In this document: positions 44,521 to 56,909 of the stretch, in pieces
Layout of the letters: each line of letters opens with the position of its first letter
Position numbering within the stretch: position 1 is the stretch's first letter
NCBI RefSeq assembly: GCF_000801105.2
Contig: NC_079514.1
Span: 27,986,227-28,050,226 of the forward strand
DNA length: 64,000 nt
Source: Raphanus sativus
Lineage: Eukaryota > Streptophyta > Magnoliopsida > Brassicales > Brassicaceae
Direction: 5' to 3'
Position numbers and translations under genes: made by a program
The notes under the pieces: model-generated
Told to the model about the DNA's origin: nothing
Database searches by the model: none
The model's input: the letters and a program-made list of their open reading frames with translations, nothing else

Positions 44521-47500
44521 CCCTGTGATCAACAAAATATCAGAGCAGCCTCATAACAGTAGAAATAAATGTTTTCCTCTAATGCCTACCACATAGAAAT
44601 ATATTTCAAATATCTCGTGAAGTAAACTATGGCAACCTAAGTTCAACATTAGCATACAACATTAACTTTGAGAAACTCTCTAAAATTGTTTGCCTTCTCA
44701 GAGAAAAAAAAACGGTTTACAGCATGTGAGAGCTCAGAAAACTCACAGAAAGCGGTTGAATATATCATGAAATTTGTTTAAGCTCTAATGCATCACCAGA
44801 CTATCATTTATGCATCGCTTCAATCATTGGTGTCCATAGCCAAACTCATTAACAAAACAAAATCAAAACTTGAATTTTGTCAAGAACCATAAAACCACTC
44901 AAATCAAAGCGACCCCAAAAAATGAGTCAACAACAGAAGTGTCATCTAGCCTTCTTGTGTTACCTTTTTTCGGTAGCCATGTCTGCTTCGCAAGCCTGAT
45001 TTTGGCTGGTTCCTTTGGATATCTGGGAAAATATTGAGATGGTTATTAATTAAGCAAATAAAATCAAGAAGGATGTCTCTTGATCAACACTTACAGATGA
45101 AGTACATAATTAAAAGAAAAAGATTGTTATTTGTACCTTGGAACCTTCTAGACCCTGGAGAGATTTTACTTTAAGAACAATATATTAGAAAATCAATATA
45201 ACACAGCAAATTAATAGACATCGCAGGAGGAGCAATCCTGCCTTCATACTATGTTTTCCTTTCAGTCTCAATTCTTCCCAAAAGAGCTCTCCTGAAACAA
45301 CAACAACACAATGATACATGATATTTTTCTTCCATGTGCAAAAAGTAAAGCTCACGGGAGATGAAGAAAAACAAACCTCGTAGTGCAAGGAACTTGTCTC
45401 ACACAGAGATAACTCTGCTTCTTCTAGCTCACTGCAATGGATAAATCTGAACTTACATTGTAGTCCCTGCATACACCAAGCTAGGATCGGTTGTCTTCTT
45501 CATCCTAAAGTATTATTTGTTCACTGGAACACAAATACTTCATCCTCATCTTACTTACTTTGTCTTTAGATCCTTTTTTCCATAAATACCCTATCACATA
45601 AATAATTATTATGAAACATTTTAAATAAGATTTTGATGAAACACGTAATCCGTGAGCTATCACTTGGATAAAGGGTTGACTACAGAAATCTCAGAAAATC
45701 AATAAACAAAAGGATCATGCTACAAAAGAATCATGCTACAAAGAGCAGAGAATTAATGTAAGAAAGTAAATCAAGTGGTTCATGTATCTGAAAGAAAGCG
45801 TCACATGTGAGAAAGTAAATCAAGTGGTTCATGTTACATGTAAAAGTGTAATGATAAATAGTTATTGGAAGGTAAATATAAGAATTTGTTTAAGTGAGAA
45901 AAATGAAGAAATTAAGAAGGGGTTGTTCAATGACCAACAACGAACTATATGCATGTCACAAGTAAAGGAAATACATTTTGACAAAGCAAGAGGTGTTTAT
46001 TTCTATCAAATCCAATATAACCCGATTGCATATGGTGCCTACAAATATGCAGGTCTGATCATATACTAACCTGAGGATTCATGGCCGAGGGAAGCTAAGA
46101 TTTTGCTCAGATCCAAATCAGAAGACCGAAAGGAAATAAAAACAGAGGAAAGAGGGTCTTACGGAGTGGGGAAGATGGGGGGAGACGTATACTCCGACGA
46201 TTGGAGGACCACAGAATCCACCGCCACCATGACTTGACCTGTTGCACGGGATCAAAAGAATTTATACAATGAATTTCATATACTGATTTTACAGAACCCA
46301 TACCTGCAACTTATAAGATATTAATAATCATATTATTAAGCTTTTACCTTATCAATTATAACAAAATAAGATAGGGAGAAGGGGAAGGGAAGATTACGTA
46401 GCTGTACTAAGCATCTGAGAGACTCAGAATAATCTTTATCCAGTTTCTGCAGCTCACATGTTTAGTACCAACCAGTTCCAACGAAAGCATGATTAAAAAA
46501 AATTGGGTTCAGATTGAAAGGAAGTTCGTGAATGAGAAAGATATGGAACCTGGTGGTGAAAAGCTTGATGGATTGATTCCAATACTTGATTGATTTCAAC
46601 TAATCTCACAGGATCCAGTTCGAGATCTCTTTGTTAGACACTGTAAGAAGACATGGATCAAATATAAGAGAGAGAGAGTCAGGAATAATCTTACCATGTT
46701 TCTGCAACTCTGAACCTACTCAACAGCTCCAACGAATGCATCATAAATCTTCATGAGGGAAGATGCACGATATTGAGAGAAAGGAAACAAAAAGAGATGG
46801 AACCTGAATGATTAGGGGATGCGCATAGAAGCTTGCACACATGCTGATCCCAAATCCAGTGCTTTGTTTCTTCGCACTGATCGAATCCTTACGGATTAGC
46901 ACGGAGCTGGAGGAAGAGAAAGGAAGCTGCTTGGCACGTTGGCTTGGTGATTAAATCTCAAACTTTTGCAAATCACTGGATCTATGTTGAATTGAAAAGA
47001 AGAAGAAAATTGCATGGGAGGAAATGAAGAGATCAGTTAAAAATTGTTTATAGGGTAGGAAGAAGAAGAAGATTGACGGTGCAAATAAAAATTGATGGTT
47101 GGGTTTCTGTAACACTTTTTTCTTAGAGAAGCAATGGAAGTTGAGACGTTGATGTTTTTGGTTTTGATTAATATTTAACAAAAATGACATGGCAGATTGA
47201 AGCTCCCTAATTGCATGATTTAATTTGCTGAGTTGGACACAGTTTCCTTTGAGGTTATTTGCCTTTTAATATAGTATTGATTGTTTTGGAAATCTCAAAA
47301 GTCAGAAACCAAACCAAAAGAACCAGATGTCCAAATCTAATCCTAAGCAAAGGAAATACATTGGTCTGTCCCATTTTCAATTTATTTATAAAAAAGGAAG
47401 AAAATCGTAAGCTAAAATGGAGGGAAAGGGCTACGATATGGAAATGACGAGTGTGCCCTCAAAGATCGTCCGTCATTACCCGGAAAAATTATTAATTGTC

Positions 47501-47600
47501 TCGATACGCGCATGTGCTTTTAGAGTAATGTCCCCCGAAAATATGTAATAAAATCTCTTTCGTCTTTGTCTCCACCACTTTGACATCAAAACTAAACCCT
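44521..47600. other. Probable minus-strand exon remnants and repeats
   Basis: Splice-like pieces on the minus strand near 44960-45020 and 45385-45475. A short open start near 46232 reads MVAVDSVVLQSSEYTSPP up to a donor GTAAGA near 46159. Two diverged copies of a segment (TTTCTGCA...CCAACGAA.GCAT, later ATGGAACCTG) lie at about 46440-46560 and 46700-46810. A 24-bp direct repeat GAAAGTAAATCAAGTGG... occurs near 45763 and 45809. I cannot assemble a convincing gene. The last few hundred bases should hold the promoter of the PHD/GNAT gene. Confidence 0.3.
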
Positions 47601-47999
47601 TCTGTTTCACTTGTTGTGTCTCTACCGATTCCGCAATGCTAATCTCCGGCGAATCTCCGAAGCGGACTCTTTGATTTCCCGGCGTCTCTCTCGATTTTCC
47701 CGTTCTATTCATTCGTTTCTCCGTCCGATCCAGCCAGGCTTTTCCTTTTGTAACATCAATTCTTTTTTTTTTCCAGGTAAGGCCATCATGTTTTCCGTTT
47801 CTTTTCTTCTGATTAGAGTTTCGATTTTCTTCTTCTTCTTATTACCATGTCTCTTGATCTGCTTCTTTTTTTTTTTTCTTGGAGGTTGAGATGTTACGAG
47901 TGCGTTTATTGTACCTGATTTTTTTTTTTATTTGAATTTGATTTTGACTCTTTGTGATTCTCTCAGGCATTAAGGTCTCTGTTAATATCTGGGAACATT
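47600..47999 (+). promoter_or_regulatory. 5' UTR with intron of the PHD/GNAT gene
   Basis: A T/C-rich leader up to 47776 (ending TTTCCAG) is followed by an intron 47777-47966 (GTAAGG ... TCTCAG) and a second leader exon 47967-47999 before the ATG at 48000. The transcription start is not visible; the left limit is approximate. Confidence 0.6.
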
Positions 48000-50900
48000 A
48001 TGTCGGAGCGTAACGGATCCAAAGAAGAGGGCTTTCAGCTAAACGGGTGTTGTACAACTCTAAACGGAAGTTCCAGCGAGCCTGGTCTAGAGGCTGAGCG
48101 CGAAACCGAGATGAAGAACAATAAAACGTTAAAGGCCGAGGTCAACATTACCCGGAAGGTTCTCCGCTCAGGGTCAGTGTCAACTGATAGTGACAAGCAT
48201 GATGTGGCTGTGGAAGAGAAAGAAGATCTAAGTGAGGTTGTCAACATTGATGAGGTGAAAGAAGGGAAGGCTGCTGAGTCTGGTTCTGTGGCTGTGGAAG
48301 AGGAAATAAAGGGAGATTTAAGTGAGGTTGACAAAACTAGTGATGGATTTTCTGTGAAAGAAGAAGCGAAACAACGTGAGCTTGTTGAATCTCCTGTGCC
48401 TAAGGAGCCACATGGAAAAGAAGCTCAAGTTAAACGCAAAAGAGGACGGCCTCGGAAACTGCAGATCAGCAGCAGCCAATCTGTTGGTATTGAGGAGAAA
48501 AAAGAAGCAAGTCCTGGAGCTGATTCCACGAGTCAGGTTGAAGTTGAAACAAAGAAGGATAGATCAAACGATGAAAATGGTCATGCTGATGCTGAGGAGC
48601 TTAAAGTCAAACGTAAGCGGGGAAGGCCTAGAAAGTTTCCCATCACAGGTCAATCTGACACAAACTGTGAAATTGCAACAACAACAACAACTCCAGATAT
48701 GGGTGATGAATCCAAGAGACCAAAGCGTAACTGTGGAGGCAGGGCTAAGGGACCTGAGTCTGGAGGAGGCAAATGCAAGCGTGGAAGACCAAAGACGAAG
48801 AAGAAACCTCGGGAGAGAGATGATGAATCAGATTGTAAAGCAACAAAAAGACTGAAGCCTTGTTGTGAGAACAGACCTTTAAGTGATGATGGGAGACGAT
48901 CTAAATTAGAATCTAAGAAAAAGCTGAGTGACCGCATACTTGAGTTACTTGTAGCTGCTGGTTGGAGAGTTGAATACAGGCCCCGGAACGGGAAAACATA
49001 CAACGCTGCAGTTTATGTGAATCCCGAGGGAAAGACTCACTGGTCAGTGACCAAAGCTTATGAAGTCTACAAAATGAATCTGGACCAAGTAGACTCTGCT
49101 CTTGGCTTGCTTCCAGAAGAGGACCTTGACCTTTTAAGGAGAAAAGCTCAGAAGAAACGGAGCGATACAGGTAAGCCGAGGTCAAAAAACTGGAAGGACA
49201 CAGATACTAATGAAGATATGGTCTCCAGAAAGGGAAAAGCGCAGAAGAAACGAAAAGGTTCACACAACTCTGAAAGAAGTTTGGTTTCTGTCAGAAAAAT
49301 AAAGAGGGAAGAAAAACATAAAAGAAAGCGCTGTGCTTTGTCGGCTCGCAGTTCTTTGTCGGATGCAGATTCCAACGAGAATGGGTACATTTTATTTGAA
49401 GGAAAACGCACCATACTGGGATGGATGATTGATTCAGCCATTGTGCCACTTAACGGGAGAGTTCAGTGCATGAACTGCGAAAACACAGAAGTTCTTTCAG
49501 AAGGAATGATCACAAAAGAAGGTATTCGATGCAACTGCTGTGATGAAGTATTCTCTGTTCTTGATTTCGAGGTTCATTCTGGAGGGAAGCACAACCAGCC
49601 GTTCAAAAGTCTGTATTTAGAGGGTGGGAACTCTCTCTTGCAGTGCTTTCTTGAGTCTTGGAACAAACAAAGCGAAGCAGTGCTTAAAGGGTTCCATACA
49701 GTGGATTTTGGTAGTGGAGATCAGAATGATGATACATGTGCTATATGCGGGGATGGGGGAGATCTTACCTGCTGTGATGGTTGCCCATCAACTTTCCATC
49801 AGAGCTGCTTGGGCATTAAAGTAAGTTACACCTTATGATGTGGAACACATTTTATGTTAGTAAGCCGGGTTTCTTAAGCAATGAATGCCTTTTAGTCAAA
49901 TATAAGTTTATAATTTGAGTCCTTAAATTAAAAATTGGGGAAAGAAAGATGATAGGGTGGTTGAATATTTTGTGAGGAGGGTTGTTGATTATGTTTCTTC
50001 TATAAACTGCAGAAATTCCCATCTGGTTCCTGGTTTTGTTGCTACTGCTCATGCAAATTTTGCGAGAAAGTTGAGGCAGGCATTACAACTCTTTCCCCCT
50101 TGTTGAGGTGCCAACTATGTGAAGAAAAATGTATGAGTTACACCTTAAAAGGCGTATACTATATTTGTTTATTTGCTTCTGTTAAATTCTTAATATGCGT
50201 TTTCAGCTCAAAACATTAACACTTTTGCAGATCACCAAGCATGCATCAAGCAAGATGGCACGGTACCTGTTGAAACTAGTAGTACTCATCCATTTTGTGG
50301 AAAGTATTGTCAAGAGGTAAAGTAGCCTTCCTTTATTATTATTTTTTTAATTAATCACAGAGATGTAAATAGCTCTTCTGTTTTACAGTTATTATATGAA
50401 TGTGGTAGTTTATGAGTATTTTCATATTTGTTTGTTAGTTATTCGAGGGACTTGAGTTACTAATTGGAGTAAAACAATCATTACCTGAGGGCTTCTCCTG
50501 GACATTGCTTCGCCGCTTTGAGATCCCTCGTGAGTTTGTTTCCGATAGTGAGAAGATTGCATATAATGCCAAACTGGCTGTTGCATTTTCTGTTATGGAT
50601 GAGTGCTTTTCACCTTTAGTTGATCACAGGAGTGGTGTCAACCTGCTTGAAAACATCGTCTACAATTTTGGGTAAAAAGCTCATTCTCCAAACCTGTCCT
50701 TGCATTCTTTTTCTGACTCTCTTTAACAGTCCATATGCTACTAGATTAATGTTTTGAACCTTTTATCCGTATTGTTTTGTAGGTCGAACTTCCATCGACT
50801 AAACTACAGCAATTTTCTCACGGCTGTTTTGGAGAGGGGTGATGAAATCATTGCCGTGGCATCTATCAGGTGAGAGTCTGTTTATAGAATGCAATACATG

Positions 50901-52247
50901 TTCTACGTCTTCCTCAGCATATGCCTCCAGATGATTTTTTTTTAATGCTTTTATTTAAGGATCCACGGCAATCAACTGGCAGAAATGCCGTTTATAGGAA
51001 CACGCTACATGTACAGGCGTCAAGGGATGTGTCGTCGGCTAATGAACGGCATTGAATCTGTAGGTCTTCCACTCCTTGTCATTTCCTAAAGTTTCTTTCT
51101 TTCACTTATTCAGTTTGTCGGTTTATATATTTTTCAAGTTCTTTGTTTATTTCCCTCAAGTGTTGCATGATGTGAGGTTCTGTTAGATGTCTGTCTGTCT
51201 GTCACTCTTTTGCTGACAAAGATCTTATACTCTTTTTGTTATCCTTTATTATCACTTGGTTCTATGTAAAATCAAGTAGACTCTTTTGTTGTGAAGATCC
51301 ATATTTACATGTGCCTTTGTTATCAGGCGCTTGGCTCTCTCAAAGTAGACAAATTAGTCATACCAGCAGTGCCAGAACTCATGGATACATGGACTAAAGG
51401 CTTTGGCTTCACCCCTGTTGGTGAATCAGCCAGAAAAAATATTAAGAATCTGAACTTGGTGGTGTTCCCTGGTGTTGACATGCTGGAGAAATCATTGGCC
51501 AAGGACAACGGTATTAGTTGTATTCGCATCTGATTTGTTAATATGTTCACTTTCATGGACCTCACTAAACTTACTTCAGGTGAACTGCTGCTGGCAGCTG
51601 AGATGAGTCTGCCTGTACATACTGAGGAAAGTAAACCTGAGGATTGTGCATCTGCTGATGTTGAATCCCATTGTTACCAAGTTGATAGCGGCTTGAAATC
51701 GATGGATAATGATACAGAATCGAATCTGAAGTTGCTTAGCGGGTCCTTGGAGGAGAAAGAAGAGATTGGGATTGGGAAAATAGCAGCAGATAAAGAGGTC
51801 GATTTTCTTCCTGTTGTTGTAGTTGATAACCAAAGAGAATCTAACTCGGGAGTTAATGATGATTCTCATGAGGACCAAACTGATACAAAAAGACAGCAAA
51901 ATGGTGATTTAAAAAGCTCTGGAGTTGAAGCTAAGGGTACAGAGGAGCCAGATGAAGATTCTGATTGTTACATACTAGAAAATTCTCAGCCACTTGGTAA
52001 TGGTGGTACAGAGAAAAAGATTGGTAACAAAGTGGCTTCCAGATTGAGAGTATCACCTCGACTGATTCAAGGATCATGGGGAACGTCGAGGGTGAACAAA
52101 AGGTACACAGGTACCAGTGCCCTGTTGATCGGCTCTTCACATGGCAGGTGTGTTTGAGGTTCATTGCAGCTTTTGTTTGTATGTGCATATGACCAGAACT
52201 AACGCACTTTTGTCTATTTTCATAGACAAACGGTGAGGCGCAGATGA
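48000..52247 (+). CDS. AT-hook/PHD-finger/GNAT-domain nuclear protein (histone acetyltransferase-like)
   Basis: Nine coding exons: 48000-49820, 50013-50130, 50231-50316, 50439-50671, 50783-50869, 50960-51059, 51327-51510, 51580-52147 and 52226-52247, phases consistent, about 1072 residues. Three AT-hook-like motifs (KRKRGRPRK twice, KRGRPKTKK) lie near residues 144, 204 and 259. An MBD-like segment follows at about 310-355 and a TPL-binding/Jas-type domain at about 465-555. The PHD finger has Cys580, 583, 592, 595, His600, Cys603, 616 and 619. The GNAT fold has its acetyl-CoA loop RRQGMC at 801-806. The C-terminus is acidic and disordered. Family relatives include IDM1, and the Arabidopsis homologues are At5g36670/At5g36740 (from memory). 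It probably reads chromatin and may acetylate histones. No lesion seen. Confidence 0.93.
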
Positions 52248-52538
52248 AAGAAAAGTAGTTAGACTATTATGCTAATTGCAGTGCTTTAGTAGTTTTATTT
52301 ATGACTCAGAGCCAGAGGTCAAGTAAAACCTTGCACTTCTCAGTGCTTATTAGATTTTATTTTTATTTTTTGGGTAGCAGACCAATTAATTTATTTCATG
52401 GGTATTTTGTAATATCAAACATTGAGCTGCTTCATCATCTTATTTATCAAATGTGGAAACATCTTCTGGCTTGTATGATCTCTCTTCACTCTTTGACGTC
52501 TTAGACTATGTAGCATGTACATTGGTTGTATTTTTAAC

Positions 52539-53121
52539 TAGGGGTGGGCACGGAGCGGATATCCGGAATTTTAAGGATATCCGTGATCCGATCCGTGTCT
52601 TACGAATATTCGATTTTTCGATCCGATCCGATCCGTAACTCTTCGGATATCCGGAACATCGGATATCCGCGAATATCCGATTTTTTTTCGGATATCCGAT
52701 TCGATCCGTAAAAAATAATAAAAAATTAAAAAAAATAAATAAAAATAAAAGAAAAAGAAGAAAATCTGAAATAAAATAATAATATTTCATTACTTTTTTA
52801 TAAGAAAATTACATACTTTCAAAATTTTTAATAACTAAATAATTAATTTAGTGAATAAAACATTATAATACTTATATAAAGATATAAAAGTATGTATATT
52901 ATATAATTTTATAAACATGTATACATATATATGTATATAACGGATCGGATCGGATATCCGTTTCTAAAAATATTAGTATTTGTGATTTGCTTCGTCTTTG
53001 ACGGATATTGGATTTTAGTATTTGCTTCGATTCGTTAAGTTACGGATATTCGGATTTTTCGGATCGAATCGGAACGAATAACGAATCGAATCAAAATTTA
53101 CGGATATTTTGCCCACCCCTA
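52539..53121. mobile_element. Short hAT-type element, GGATATCC subfamily (583 bp)
   Basis: Perfect 12-bp terminal inverted repeats TAGGGGTGGGCA and TGCCCACCCCTA, with 8-bp flanks TTTTTAAC (52531-52538) and TGTTTAAC (53122-53129), one mismatch. Both ends are dense in the palindrome GGATATCC and in GATCCGATCCG-type repeats; the centre is AT-rich. It lies about 290 bp after the PHD/GNAT stop codon, so it may sit in or near that gene's 3' UTR. No transposase. Confidence 0.88.
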
Positions 53122-53129
53122 TGTTTAAC

Positions 53130-55045
53130 CACCTCCTTTTTACTCCGCATCATTTTCTCTCTTTCACATCACAATTCAACATCCATTCAATTTTTGCTTT
53201 CTACAATGATTTTGTTGTAAAAACCCTATTTCTCTATTCATACTTTTATTCTATTTAATGTTTTTTGTAATTACATAGTGTTAATAAAAATTATCATTTG
53301 AAATTAGAGATAATTGGCATTTATAGGCAAAGTATACCTCTAATTGGTCATCTACCATCACTTATGAGAAACCAATTTTCGTGACTAAATTACCCCTACA
53401 CACTACTCATCGTATGCTGCGCTAGAGTCTGTTCCTTCTGAAAATGTGGCAGACGCCAACTCTCCTACTATGTCAGATCCATCTTTTACCTTTCTCTTTT
53501 TTCTCTGCATAAATCTTTCAAAAAATTAATGTAAAATAATTATAAAAATAACTAAAACCATACAATTTAAAAATTAAAATGAAAATAGCATATGAGTCTT
53601 TAGTTTTTATTTCTTTTAAAAAACTCTTTAATTCGAACGTCAAATTTTTAGTTTTGAATCAATGGAATTGTTAAACTTCTTCAATAATGACAGATTTTCA
53701 AACATATGTATTTATACGATACTTTAATTATTAACATGCTAACTTGTTTTATAACATACCAAGTTTTTATTTTACTTGCTAGCTTTAATTTTAGTTAGTT
53801 AACTTTATGTGTAACCGTTAAATAATGAGTTAGACTGAAAATAATATTGATTTATATAGTACATTGTTAAGCTACTGAATTGTTTAACGTGTAAATAGAG
53901 ATAATTAATTAATTATAAATTGTTAGCATAATGTTTTTGAAGAATTATCTTAGAGTAGATGTTAATATATGTATTATAACTATATATTTTTAAAATATTA
54001 TATATATGTTAATATGTATGTTTATTATATGTGTTACATGAGAAGTAACAGCTAATACATATGTTAACATCTACTCTATTTCTTAAATCATACATCAATT
54101 ATTAACAAACTACAATGATGATTATTGCATGTTAACTTTGATGTTTTGCTCGTTAATTAAAATTTTAGTAACTAACTTATCTATTAGAGGATAATAAATA
54201 ATACTAAATTATCAAGATTGTTATTATGTTATTGATTTGTTTAACCCGATACAACAACATTTAACTTGATAATCAAATAAATATCTTAACATATAGTATA
54301 TAGTGTTGACATTTTTACCTTTATCACATTTTCTATAGATATATAGTAATACATGCGTCCTAACTATGATTCACAAGGAATTAAAACATAAGAAAATTAC
54401 TAACCTTCACCATCAATAGAATCACTGTCATGAAATTTACTGATTTTATCTAGATTTGGTGTTAAATCATCTCTGGATTTCGTTGAAGCAATGAAAATAT
54501 TGAGAAAGAGAAAAATTGAATAATAAAAAGAAATAAAAAATGATGAGAATCAAAAAAGAAGAGAAGATGTGAGAAAAGAATAAAAGAGATGAAGAAAACG
54601 AAAGAAAGAGATGAAGAGAAAGAGATGAAAAAATGTGTAGAGGTGAAGTCCACCAGCTGTCCACCTACGACCTCGGACGCCGATCTACGCCTTTGACACG
54701 CTTTTCACCCTTCAGCACCGCCAGAGACATACCTGCTCTTTTTCATCATCACGCAGGGGCATTATGATCTTCTCCAGCCCAAAGTGGTATGACCATATAA
54801 GGCCATATGTCCATCTATGTGTAGTTTGCAAATTTGGACCTGCATTGGGTATATCCAACTAAATATCTCTTGAAATTAAATCAAATAGATAAGAACTAAT
54901 TAAATTTTGAAAATAATTTTTCTTTTTTGTTTTTATTTTACATATTAAAAAATTACATATTAAAAAGAAGAGTTTTTTTTGTGTCCAAATGAAATGAAAC
55001 AAGTATTTATTTATAGAGTATGAAAAAATGATGAATTTTGATATA
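53130..55045. other. AT-rich intergenic DNA, no gene seen
   Basis: No coding region recognised. 54470-54660 is strongly strand-biased (AAAGAGATGAAGA on plus), giving low-complexity Ser/Phe frames on the minus strand. A GC-richer patch at 54650-54800 has no recognised product. Confidence 0.55.
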
Positions 55046-55054
55046 AAATTTATA

Positions 55055-55355
55055 GGGCAATTATCTCAAATAACATTTTTTAAGTTTTTATCACAAAAAT
55101 AGCACTCAAAAATAAAATAACCAAAATAGCATCTTTTTGTTTTTAAAATTTTAGTATTTACTTTTTATTTTTAAAAATTTGAACATATTCCTAAAACCTC
55201 ACCTCTTAACTCAAAACCCTAAATCTTAGATTAATTAACCCAAAAGTTATAAATGCATATTTACCTTTCAATAAAACTTCTTTTGGTCATTTTCCTCCTT
55301 GTGATGCTATTCTTGTGATAAAAACTTGGTTTGGTGCTATCTAAGTCTTTTTCTC
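55055..55355. mobile_element. MULE-type MITE, copy 2 (301 bp)
   Basis: Same family as 15494-15789 along its whole length. Starts GGGCAATTATCTC, ends TCTTTTTCTC, with the inner arm match AAGTTTTTATCACAA in both arms. A perfect 9-bp target duplication AAATTTATA (55046-55054 and 55356-55364) supports Mutator-type insertion. Confidence 0.85.
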
Positions 55356-55703
55356 AAATTTATATGTATAATTTTATAATTATATGCAATAATTGATGTT
55401 AAATAATTGAGATGAACAAAAAAGTTAGAAAATATGAACATTTAATCAGGTTTTTACACATGTCTTCTTCTATCTACTTGGTTTGCAATTAAAATCTGAG
55501 AGACAAATTTAATATCTTGGTCCAATCATTATTTACCACGTCATACAAAAAATGCCCATATTTTTCTTTCAACGGTGTTGATAAGTTTCAACACTGATTT
55601 TGCCACATCATATTTTTATCTTTTACAACAAACCATTGTAAGTTTATCAACAGTTGTTAAAATTTATCAACAGTTGATAAAACCACAATTGTAAGTAGTC
55701 TTA

Positions 55704-56143
55704 GAGCACATCCAATGGTGATACTCCATTGGAGTCCTTACAAATAGTGTTTTATAAATTTTTAATTATTTTTTCAGATTAAAAACAGAAAATACTAACC
55801 ATTCGCGGACCCCACGACATGTGGCAGTCCGCGAATAGTGCAAGAGATTCACTAAGAAGAAGTCCTTATTTAGAGATTTTAAGGCCATCATTATTGGTGG
55901 GCAGCCCTTAACTTTTTTTTTTTTTTTTTATTTTTTATCTAAGGGCTGCCCTTATGTGCCCTTAAGTGTTTGATGAACAAAAAAAAAAAAAAAAAAAAAA
56001 AAGTTAAGGGCTGCCCACCAATAATGATGCCCTAAGGATTGAATCCTTAATTTTTAGTGAGGTCCACTAATTATTTAATTATTATTTTTTAAGAACTACC
56101 CTTTAAGAATCTCTGTTGCGAGTAATCTCTATTGCGAGTGTTC
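55704..56143. mobile_element. Outer PIF/Harbinger-type MITE, interrupted
   Basis: Imperfect terminal repeats beginning GAGCACATCCAATGG on the left and, on the other strand, GAACACTCGCAATAG, flanked by TTA on both sides (55701-55703 and 56144-56146). Without the inner element it is about 287 bp. It contains a perfect 10-bp inverted repeat ATTCGCGGAC (55801-55810 and 55827-55836). Confidence 0.6.
55883..56032. mobile_element. Inner Tourist-like MITE (150 bp), strong hairpin
   Basis: Left arm starts GGCCATCATTATTGGTGGGC and right arm ends with its near-perfect complement (one mismatch near the tip); arms are about 36 bp, with T and A homopolymer runs extending the pairing. TAA flanks both ends (55880-55882 and 56033-56035), the PIF/Harbinger target size. 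It is inserted within another MITE. Confidence 0.88.
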
Positions 56144-56149
56144 TTAGTG

Positions 56150-56905
56150 ACGAATTTGGAGACTGTATTATGTATATGTTCTCTCTGAGCTTAAATTAAT
56201 GTTTTCACAGAGTGAATATATGTTTGTTTCTCGATCTAAACAATAATTTTAAACAATATTACCTATGCTTCAATTTGTTTTTGAAAATCAGGTTAACACA
56301 ATTCTGTATCACAAAGTCTATATAAACCTATTAATGAATAGCTCTAATGTGAGGTTGAACAACTTCAAGAAAGATCAAACTACCTAATTATCTTCAAAAT
56401 TATCTTTGTTACTCTATAAGAGGTACTACTCCTTATCCCATACCGCACTTTATAACTGATAAGAGGTTGTTATTGCTTTACCAGGCGTACATCAACCTAT
56501 AACCAGAGGAACATTGATTGACATAAAGTCTCCCATGGATGTGTGGGGACTAATTACATATATGAATTCTTCGTAAGGGAAACTTTATTTAGGAGTGAGT
56601 AAGCACTTATCTCACAACTAGATGTTTGGGTGCATTAGATGTTTTGTTTGTTATATATTATGAATAAGTTATCTAGTTGTATTGCTAGGTCTGAATCCAT
56701 ACGCTTGCGGGTTTAGCATCTCATCCTCATTGAGTGATTTAGTGTTACTTATTTCTCTTTATTTTCCTAGATGAATATTTTGAAAGATCAATGCTCTTAG
56801 ATCATTTCTCCCGCTTTTCTTACTGTTTCTTCTTAAACACTATTGCTTCATTGATGTATGAGAATTACAAAAAGATGGTTAAGCCAGGATGGAAAACCAA
56901 CAGCG
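56150..56905. other. AT-rich intergenic DNA, no gene seen
   Basis: No recognised coding sequence; part may be the 3' untranslated tail of the LINE that follows on the minus strand. Confidence 0.5.
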
Positions 56906-56909
56906 ATAT

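Noticed and set aside
45782..46069. Plus-strand open frame of 95 codons
   Set aside because: AT-rich, no recognisable domain, contains part of a local 24-bp direct repeat; chance frame.
54462..54664. Ser/Phe-rich minus-strand frames resembling membrane peptides
   Set aside because: Derived from AAAGAGATGAAGA low-complexity DNA; no start context or homologues recognised.
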